Shown here piece by piece: positions 59,501-64,000 of a stretch of 64,000 nucleotides of DNA. Location: assembly GCF_004364935.1 (NCBI RefSeq), contig NZ_SOBT01000008.1, positions 1,925,534-1,989,533 of the forward strand, read 5' to 3'. Numbering within the stretch: the first letter of the stretch is position 1; each line of letters opens with the position of its first letter. The notes under the pieces are model-generated. The model did no database searches, had not been told where the DNA came from, and was given only the letters and a program-made list of their open reading frames with translations. Source of the stretch: Panacagrimonas perspica (GTDB taxonomy: Bacteria; Pseudomonadota; Gammaproteobacteria; Nevskiales; Nevskiaceae). A program made the position numbers and the translations under genes.

Positions 59501-59931
59501 CGGCACTGATCCCGGACAGCTACGTTCCCGACGTGCACATGCGCCTGGTGCTGTACAAGCGCGCGTCCGAGGCGACTGACGAGTCCGCCCTGGACGAGCT
59601 CAAGATCGAGATGATCGACCGCTTCGGCCTGCTGCCGCCGCAGGCCGAGCGGCTGGTCGAGGCCGCCCGCGTGCGCATCGCCGGCGAAGCCCTGGGCCTG
59701 CGCAAGGTGCGCGCCGGCAGCCGCAGCGCCGTGCTCGACTTCGGACCCGAACCGAAGATCGAGACGCCGCGCCTGATCCGGCTGATCCAGCAGCAGCCCA
59801 AGATCTACAAGCTCGAAGGCCAGAAGCGGCTGCACATCAACGCCATGCTCGATCCACCCGAGGGTCGCGCGGACCAGATCCTGAATCTTCTCGAAGCGCT
59901 GAAGCCCAAAGCCGCGCCCGCCGCGCCGTAG
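56551..59931 (+). CDS. mfd: Transcription-repair coupling factor
   Basis: The 1126-residue protein has the UvrB-homology module (LHLPDNETLPYDPFSPHQEL, about 56–75), a polymerase-interacting domain near VHIQHGVGRYRGL (about 455), and a RecG-like translocase. Its Walker A is CGDVGFGKTEVALRA (about 603–617) and its DEEH box VVVDEEHRFGVRH (about 702). The TRG motif and autoinhibitory C-terminal domain (from about 960) complete it. Mfd displaces polymerase stalled at lesions and recruits UvrA. A TAAAAT box (56515–56520) may be its -10 element. Confidence 0.97.
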   Translation: MSENALPLPETALALHAVEVALARKSSVLAVAGNEQQAYRIESALRFFASGRIPVLHLPDNETLPYDPFSPHQELLSDRMAALNALPALAQGIVLVTADALIQRLPPRSFLDARSLNIRAGQKLDAHAFRERLVAAGYASVGEVQTQGEFAVRGAIIDLYPMGSNEAYRLDLFDDEIESIRTFDPETQRSTDKVEAVRLLPAREFPIDKEGIETFRRRYREYFPGDPARSRIYAEMSRGFPPAGIEAWLPLFFARTASLTDYLPPDIAVLPLADLSAALAADWAQIDDRFERLRGDIERRLMKPADLFIEPSIALEELESLEQVPPPTIQAQPLPSQGEQIKRHLGATTNRVLFIAESAGRREALLDWLKPQGILPRQHDGWSSFADDKNKYGITLGPLQDGLEFEALGISLVAEPQVFGQRAPVESRKRANKIRDPETILRDLSALAIGSPVVHIQHGVGRYRGLQRLEAGGVEAEYLVLEYAPRSGSKEPDKLYVPVGSLQLIHRYTGSEEQSAPLHSLGTERWGKAQAKAREKANDVAAELLQIQARRAAKQGVAIDIIDDDYKRFCEGFPFTTTADQQKAIDAVLADLSSERPMDRVVCGDVGFGKTEVALRACFAMARAGKQVCVLAPTTLLAQQHEKNFRDRLADWPIRVGAMSRMRTTKEQNASLKELEEGKLDIIIGTHRLLQPDVKFKNLGLVVVDEEHRFGVRHKERLKNLRAEVDLLTLTATPIPRTLNMSLSGLRDMSIIATPPASRIAIKTFVAEWDRNLVIEACQRELRRGGQIYFLHNEVANMEKFARDVQEMVPEGRVRFAHGQMRERELEQVMLDFYHQRFDILVCSTIIESGIDVPTANTILIDRADHLGLAQLHQLRGRVGRSHHRAYAYLLVPSKRALTPDAEKRLEAIETLGDLGSGFALATHDLEIRGAGELLGEDQSGQIEEVGFTMYAELLARAVKAIQRGKLDDAPFGLAACEVDMGVSALIPDSYVPDVHMRLVLYKRASEATDESALDELKIEMIDRFGLLPPQAERLVEAARVRIAGEALGLRKVRAGSRSAVLDFGPEPKIETPRLIRLIQQQPKIYKLEGQKRLHINAMLDPPEGRADQILNLLEALKPKAAPAAP

Positions 59932-59964
59932 GTGCTGGGGTACGCTGTTGTTCGATGATGGCAA

Positions 59965-60041
59965 TCGTAGGGTGCGCCCCGCGCACCATCGGCTTCGACT
60001 TCGTAACCCGCGGTGAATCGTGCGCGGGGCGCACCCTACGA
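59965..60041. repeat. GTAGGGTGCGC inverted repeat
   Basis: TCGTAGGGTGCGCCCCGCGC at the left is the reverse complement of the segment ending GCGCACCCTACGA at the right; the arms are 22 bases with a 33-base spacer. It differs from the TAGCCCGG family. It lies between mfd and csiV. Confidence 0.82.
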
Positions 60042-60152
60042 GCCGGCATCGCGATGAGCCTTGCGCGCGGCGCACGCCGTTCATCCGAACGCGGCGATAA
60101 TTGGCGTACCAGCCGGGTCAGACCCCGTCGCCATCCGCTCTCGACCCACCGA

Positions 60153-60794
60153 ATGAAGTCCGCCTCAGTTTCGAGATGGTCCCCCTGCTTCCTTTCCCTC
60201 GTTCTGTTGCTGGCGAGCACTTGCGCGCATGCCGAAACCTGGCGCGTGGACCTGATCGTGTTCCGTTTTCTCGGCGGCATCGATGAACGCGGCCGCCTGC
60301 CGCAGGCCCCCGGGCTGGCCGGCGCCATCGAGCTGGACAACGCGAGCGCGCTGAGCGCAGCGGGCATCACGGTGCTGCCGGACGCGGATTTCGGCCTGAA
60401 CGATCAATGGAGCAAGCTCAAGTCGAGCCCTCAGTTCAAGCCGCTGATCCGCATCGCCTGGACGCAGAACGACCCGCCGGTCGAAAACGGGCCCCGCCTG
60501 CACCTGATGGCCGGCAGCAAGCTCAAGATCCGCGACGAGCAAGGCTTGGGCGAGCGCGAATTCCAGGAAGTCGACGGCACGGTCGCGCTGCACCTGGGCC
60601 GCTTCCTGCACCTGGACGCGGCAATGATATTCACCAGCCCCGGCGAACCGGCGCAGTCCTGGATGCTCAGCGAATCCCGAAAGATGAGGAGCGAGGAGCT
60701 GCATCACCTCGACAGCCCGCGGCTGGGATTGATCACGAAGGTGAGCAAGTGGGGCCCGGGACTGACGTCGACCGTGCCTGCCGCGACCCCCTGA
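60153..60794 (+). CDS. CsiV-family periplasmic protein
   Basis: The 213-residue protein has a signal peptide (SPCFLSLVLLLASTCAHA, cleavage after about residue 27) and the CsiV/DUF2803 core: ETWRVDLIVFRFLGG, LHLMAGSKLKIRD, ALHLGRFLHLDA. Neisseria-type and Pseudomonas relatives lie next to mfd; CsiV binds peptidoglycan and supports cell division in Vibrio. The ATG at 60153 gives a proper signal peptide; the frame is open further upstream through the repeat but without support. It follows mfd by 221 bp. Confidence 0.8.
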   Translation: MKSASVSRWSPCFLSLVLLLASTCAHAETWRVDLIVFRFLGGIDERGRLPQAPGLAGAIELDNASALSAAGITVLPDADFGLNDQWSKLKSSPQFKPLIRIAWTQNDPPVENGPRLHLMAGSKLKIRDEQGLGEREFQEVDGTVALHLGRFLHLDAAMIFTSPGEPAQSWMLSESRKMRSEELHHLDSPRLGLITKVSKWGPGLTSTVPAATP

Positions 60795-61046
60795 TTCGCT
60801 CGTCACTTTGGCCGGGCTGCTGCCCGGTCCTGCCGGTGAGGCGAGGACAGGGTCCCTCCTTCAGGACCGGAAAAAGCTTTCCGCTCCACGCCGAATCGCC
60901 GCTAGCTGCCTATTTTTCTTAGGAAACCAGGCCGCACCCAAACGCGGACTCTCAAGGCGCTCGCCTCGCCCTTCTTATTCCTTTTTCGATATTTCTTTCT
61001 TCGTAAATTTCTTCTCCCCTTAATAACGAACTGCTCATTAATTCTT
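60795..61046. other. Gap with AT-rich stretch upstream of the porin
   Basis: The first part holds CCGGGC–TGCT–GCCCGG (about 60821–60836), a possible csiV terminator without U-run. From about 60960 the sequence becomes markedly AT-rich (TTATTCCTTTTTCG, TTTCTTTCTTCG, CTTAATAACG), unlike the rest of the window. CysB-type sulfur regulators favour such AT-rich sites, but no specific operator can be named. Confidence 0.4.
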
Positions 61047-61074
61047 TTGAGGACTTAAAACCTGCGCACACAAT
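61047..61074 (+). promoter_or_regulatory. Possible promoter of the porin–sulfate-binding-protein cluster
   Basis: TTGAGG (61047–61052) and CACAAT (61069–61074), spaced by 16 bases, lie 39 bases before the porin start. Confidence 0.45.
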
Positions 61075-61112
61075 GCTCGCCACTTCTAACCAGTCAGTCG
61101 TGGAGACATTTC

Positions 61113-62669
61113 GTGCAGAACACAGGGAGCTTTGAAAACGGTCGGTTCCGCCTGGGGGCGAATCGCATTGCGCAGGTCGTGCTCGTTGGCGCCTTCATCG
61201 GCGCGCCGCTCAGCGCCGTCGCGCAGCAGGCGACGGTCCAGGATCTGGACCAGCGCATCAAGATCCTCGAGCGCCAGCTCGAAATCCAGAAGGAAGAAGC
61301 CGAAACCAAGGCCAAGGACGCCACCACGTCGAAGATCGACGAGAAGGGCGTGTCCATCAAGAAGGGCGACTTCGAACTGAAGATCAAGGGCCTCGTGCAG
61401 GCCGACGTGCGCACCTATCTGGACGACTACAACCCGGCCAACACCTCCGAGACCGCGACGACCAATCGCAACGGTCTCTACAGCAACGACACGGTGACCT
61501 TCCGCCGCATCCGCCCGACGTTCGAAGGCACGTTCGGCAAGCTCGTGGGCTTCCGCCTGACGCCCGAATTCGCTGGCAACGGATCGGGTGACGCGGCGAG
61601 CATCGTCGACGCCTACATCGACCTGAAATTCAGCCCGGCCGCGACGCTGCGCGCCGGCAAGGTGAAGGGCCCGGTGGGCCTGGAACGTCTGCAGTCCGGC
61701 GGCGCGATCACGTTCATCGAGCGCGGCTTCCCGACCGAACTGGCGCCCAACCGCGACCTCGGCATCCAGCTCCAGGGCGAGCTGTTCTCGTCCACCGTGA
61801 ACTACACGCTGGGCTACTACAACGGCACGGCCGATGGACGTGACGTGGCGGCCACCGATTCGGACAACCGCAAGGAAATCGGCGCGCGTCTGTTCCTCGA
61901 ACCATTCAAGAACGACCCCAGCTTCTTCCAGGGCCTGGGCTTCGGTATCGGCAGCAGCTTCGGCACCAAGGACCAAGGCGCGTTCAACGCCGGCTCGGCC
62001 AACAATTTCCTGCCGCGCATCCGCACGCCAGGCCAGTTGCAGGTATTCAGCTACACCTCGGCTGCGACGGCCGCCACCGCGACCGCTGCGGGCTCCACCG
62101 GCGTGTACGCCGATGGCGACCACACGCGCCTGTCGCCGCAACTCTACTTCTACCGCAATTCCTTCGGCCTGCTGTCCGAGTACATCACGTCGGAGCAGGA
62201 ACTCTCGCAGGGCTTCGTCGCGGTGGGCGCCGGCTCCACGCCGTCAGCCACCACCACGCAGAAGCTCAAGAACGAGGCCTGGCAGGTCGCGGTCTCCTAC
62301 GTGCTGACGGGTGAGGACGCGAGCTTCCGCGGCGTCACCAAGGTCAATCAGCCGTTCACGATCGGCGGCCCGGGCTGGGGTGCGTTCGAAGTGGCTGCCC
62401 GCTACGGCAAGCTGGAGATCGACGACGATTCGTTCGACCCGGTCACCGAGGGCGGCGTGACCTTCGCGCGCTACGCCAACCCGGTTTCACAGATCTCGGA
62501 AGCTGAGGCCTGGACGCTCGGCGTGAACTGGTACCTCACCAGCAACCTCAAGGCGGTACTGAACTACACGCAGGTGAAGTTCGAGGGCGGTGGCGGCGGA
62601 ACGGCGGCAGCGCCGGACGATCGCGAAGACGAGAAGACCGTCTTCGGTCGCCTACAGCTCTCCTTCTAA
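61113..62669 (+). CDS. Outer-membrane porin, OprO/OprP-like
   Basis: The 518-residue protein has a signal peptide ([19 protein letters not shown]) and a short coiled coil ([20 protein letters not shown], about 43–62) as in trimeric OprP-type porins. A beta-barrel domain rich in aromatic-alternating strands follows, including [17 protein letters not shown] and [16 protein letters not shown], ending in Phe (GRLQLSF). It is a phosphate/anion-selective porin relative. The start is a GTG at 61113, preceded by GGAG. Sulfate-binding-protein and molbindin genes follow, so oxyanion (sulfate) uptake is the likely role. Confidence 0.88.
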   Translation: MQNTGSFENGRFRLGANRIAQVVLVGAFIGAPLSAVAQQATVQDLDQRIKILERQLEIQKEEAETKAKDATTSKIDEKGVSIKKGDFELKIKGLVQADVRTYLDDYNPANTSETATTNRNGLYSNDTVTFRRIRPTFEGTFGKLVGFRLTPEFAGNGSGDAASIVDAYIDLKFSPAATLRAGKVKGPVGLERLQSGGAITFIERGFPTELAPNRDLGIQLQGELFSSTVNYTLGYYNGTADGRDVAATDSDNRKEIGARLFLEPFKNDPSFFQGLGFGIGSSFGTKDQGAFNAGSANNFLPRIRTPGQLQVFSYTSAATAATATAAGSTGVYADGDHTRLSPQLYFYRNSFGLLSEYITSEQELSQGFVAVGAGSTPSATTTQKLKNEAWQVAVSYVLTGEDASFRGVTKVNQPFTIGGPGWGAFEVAARYGKLEIDDDSFDPVTEGGVTFARYANPVSQISEAEAWTLGVNWYLTSNLKAVLNYTQVKFEGGGGGTAAAPDDREDEKTVFGRLQLSF

Positions 62670-62697
62670 TCACATCTTCGCAACAGGATCTCCGATC

Positions 62698-63693
62698 ATG
62701 TCGTTCAAGAAACTTCTCCTCGCCGTCGCCCTGTCGGGCACGGCTCTGGCGGCACACGCCGCCAACATCGAGCTGCTCAACGTCAGCTACGACCCCACGC
62801 GCGAGCTGTACAAGGACTTCAACGAAGCGTTCGCCAAGCACTGGAAAGAAAAGAGTGGTGACGTCGTCACCATCAAGCAGTCGCACGGTGGCTCCGGCAA
62901 GCAGGCGCGTGCCGTGGTGGACGGCCTGCAGGCCGACGTCGTGACCCTGGCGCTGGCCGGTGACGTGGACGCCTTGTACAACAACGGCAAGCTGATCCCC
63001 CACAACTGGCAGTCCCGCCTGCCGCACGGCGCCGCGCCCTACACCAGCACCATCGTGTTCCTGGTGCGCGGCGGCAACCCCAAGGGCATCAAGGACTGGG
63101 ACGATCTGGTCAAGCCCGGCGTCACAGTGATCACGCCCAACCCGAAGACCTCGGGCGGCGCCCAGTGGAACTACCTCGCGGCCTGGGAATACGCCAAGCG
63201 CAAGTACGGTCCCGACAAGGCCAAGGAGTTCGTCGGCAAGCTCTACAAGAACGTGCCGGTGCTGGACTCCGGCGCGCGCGGCTCGACCACGACTTTCGTC
63301 CAGCGCGGCATCGGCGACGTGTTCATCTCCTGGGAGAACGAAGCGTTCCTGGCCAAGAAGGAATTCGGCAACGACAAGTTCGACATCATCGTGCCCTCGC
63401 TGAGCATCCTGGCGCAGCCGACGGTGTCGGTGGTGGACAAGGTCGTCGACAAGCGCGGCACGCGCGCCGTCGCCACCGCCTATCTCGAGTACCTGTACTC
63501 CGAGGAAGGCCAGGACATCGCCGGCCGCAACTTCTACCGTCCGATCTCCGAGAAGGCCGCCGCGAAGTACGCCCAGACCTTCCCCCAGATCACGCTGTTC
63601 ACGATTGACGAAGCCTTCGGCGGCTGGACCAAGGCCAAGAAGGAACACTTCGCCGACGGCGGCAGCTTCGACCAGATCTACGGCATCAAGTAA
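62698..63693 (+). CDS. sbp: Sulfate/thiosulfate-binding periplasmic protein
   Basis: The 331-residue protein has a signal peptide ([16 protein letters not shown]) and the sulfate-binding family core: [60 protein letters not shown] and VTEEG-like [18 protein letters not shown]. The [10 protein letters not shown] motif is typical of Sbp/CysP and wraps the anion. It delivers sulfate to the CysTWA ABC transporter, whose genes would be expected to the right of the window. The frame is open upstream into the porin end; the ATG at 62698 starts the signal peptide. Confidence 0.94.
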   Translation: MSFKKLLLAVALSGTALAAHAANIELLNVSYDPTRELYKDFNEAFAKHWKEKSGDVVTIKQSHGGSGKQARAVVDGLQADVVTLALAGDVDALYNNGKLIPHNWQSRLPHGAAPYTSTIVFLVRGGNPKGIKDWDDLVKPGVTVITPNPKTSGGAQWNYLAAWEYAKRKYGPDKAKEFVGKLYKNVPVLDSGARGSTTTFVQRGIGDVFISWENEAFLAKKEFGNDKFDIIVPSLSILAQPTVSVVDKVVDKRGTRAVATAYLEYLYSEEGQDIAGRNFYRPISEKAAAKYAQTFPQITLFTIDEAFGGWTKAKKEHFADGGSFDQIYGIK

Positions 63694-63723
63694 CGCCCGT
63701 CATTCTCCTTTGAGGTGTCCCCA

Positions 63724-63760
63724 GGGGCGCGGAAGTCCATCTCCCCGCCCCTTTTTCTTT
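63724..63760 (+). terminator. Terminator after sbp
   Basis: GGGGCG (63724–63729) and CGCCCC (63746–63751) form a stem followed by TTTTTCTTT. The loop is 16 bases. It would partly stop transcription between sbp and the molbindin gene. Confidence 0.65.
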
Positions 63761-63777
63761 CATTGCACGAGGTTCCA

Positions 63778-63996
63778 ATGTCCATCGCCGCGGTCAACAC
63801 CCGCAACCAGTTCTCCGGCAAGGTCATCAACATTCTTGTCGGTCAGATCGTCTCCGAAGTCGAGATCGAAACGCCGGCCGGTGTCATCAGCGCCGTCGTC
63901 ACGACCAGCTCGCTGAACAACCTTCGCCTGAAGGTGGGCGATCCGGCGCTCGCGCTGTTCAAGGCCACCGAAGTCATGGTCGCCAAGCTCAACTGA
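63778..63996 (+). CDS. Mop/TOBE-domain molbindin-like protein
   Basis: The 72-residue protein is a single Mop domain: RNQFSGKVINILVGQIVSEV, ETPAGVISAVVTTSSLNNL and VGDPALALFKATEVMVAKLN. Mop domains bind molybdate or tungstate and occur as free molbindins or as tails of ModE/ModC. Here it follows a sulfate-binding protein, so it may buffer molybdate or another oxyanion. AGGTTCC precedes the ATG at 63778; an earlier in-frame codon lies inside the terminator. The gene is complete just before the right edge. Confidence 0.9.
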   Translation: MSIAAVNTRNQFSGKVINILVGQIVSEVEIETPAGVISAVVTTSSLNNLRLKVGDPALALFKATEVMVAKLN

Positions 63997-64000
63997 TCGA

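Noticed and set aside
56293-60084. Open frame of 1263 codons antisense to mfd
   Set aside because: A shadow of mfd; no domain and no ribosome-binding site.

Overview
This window comes from the chromosome of a GC-rich proteobacterium, most likely a gammaproteobacterium in the Steroidobacterales/Nevskiales/Xanthomonadales neighbourhood. The reasons are the gene order initiator tRNA–rimP–nusA–infB–rbfA–truB–rpsO–pnp, a CsiV-family gene next to mfd, a PHA regulator (phaR), and lipid/xenobiotic genes such as a P450, an RND exporter, a flavin monooxygenase and nitronate-monooxygenase-like proteins. The genus cannot be fixed from sequence alone.

Layout. 1–3.5 kb: a partial alkylglycerone-phosphate-synthase-like flavoprotein that runs off the left edge, a HAD phosphatase, gluQ and phaR. 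3.6–3.8 kb: a gene-free gap with a near-consensus promoter and a strong terminator, which looks like an undescribed small RNA. 3.9–13.4 kb: the leftward translation/transcription block (initiator tRNA, rimP, nusA, infB, a GST, rbfA, truB, rpsO, pnp). 13.7–23 kb: quinone oxidoreductase, nitronate-monooxygenase-like protein, DUF3014 protein, cytochrome P450, valS and a patatin-like lipase. 23–27.5 kb: a MoxR–DUF58–transglutaminase operon and a YCII protein. 27.5–32 kb: MFS transporter, rimI, an acyltransferase, a type-4 uracil-DNA glycosylase and a GNAT protein. 32–39.5 kb: branched-chain amino-acid and phosphatidylserine genes (leuA, pssA, a Psd-like gene, ilvC, ilvN leftward; ilvB rightward). 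39.7–47.6 kb: pyrG, RND exporter, nitronate-monooxygenase-like protein, hydrolase, sterol-desaturase-like protein and a PhnB-like protein. 47.6–56.4 kb: an accessory catabolic region with a flavin monooxygenase, VOC protein, LuxR and LysR regulators, a GFA–CmcJ–hydrolase operon, a second CmcJ-like gene and a nitroreductase. 56.5–64 kb: mfd, csiV, and a porin–sulfate-binding protein–molbindin cluster.

Three intergenic repeat families stand out. About a dozen copies of a 70-bp double-hairpin element with TAGCCCGG arms sit directly after stop codons and sometimes supply the stop codon. Four copies of a GCAAAG-rich inverted repeat occur only between 34.0 and 41.7 kb and bracket pssA–ilvN, ilvB and pyrG. 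A single GTAGGGTGCGC inverted repeat lies after mfd.

The observations most worth following are: the small-RNA candidate after phaR; a Leu-rich, apparently leaderless leader peptide upstream of leuA; ilvB flipped relative to ilvN between two GCAAAG repeats; a Psd-like protein lacking the pyruvoyl-forming serine; and two CmcJ-like putative oxygenases around a LysR gene. Starts given here were often moved inward from the longest open frame, using ribosome-binding sites and family N-termini.
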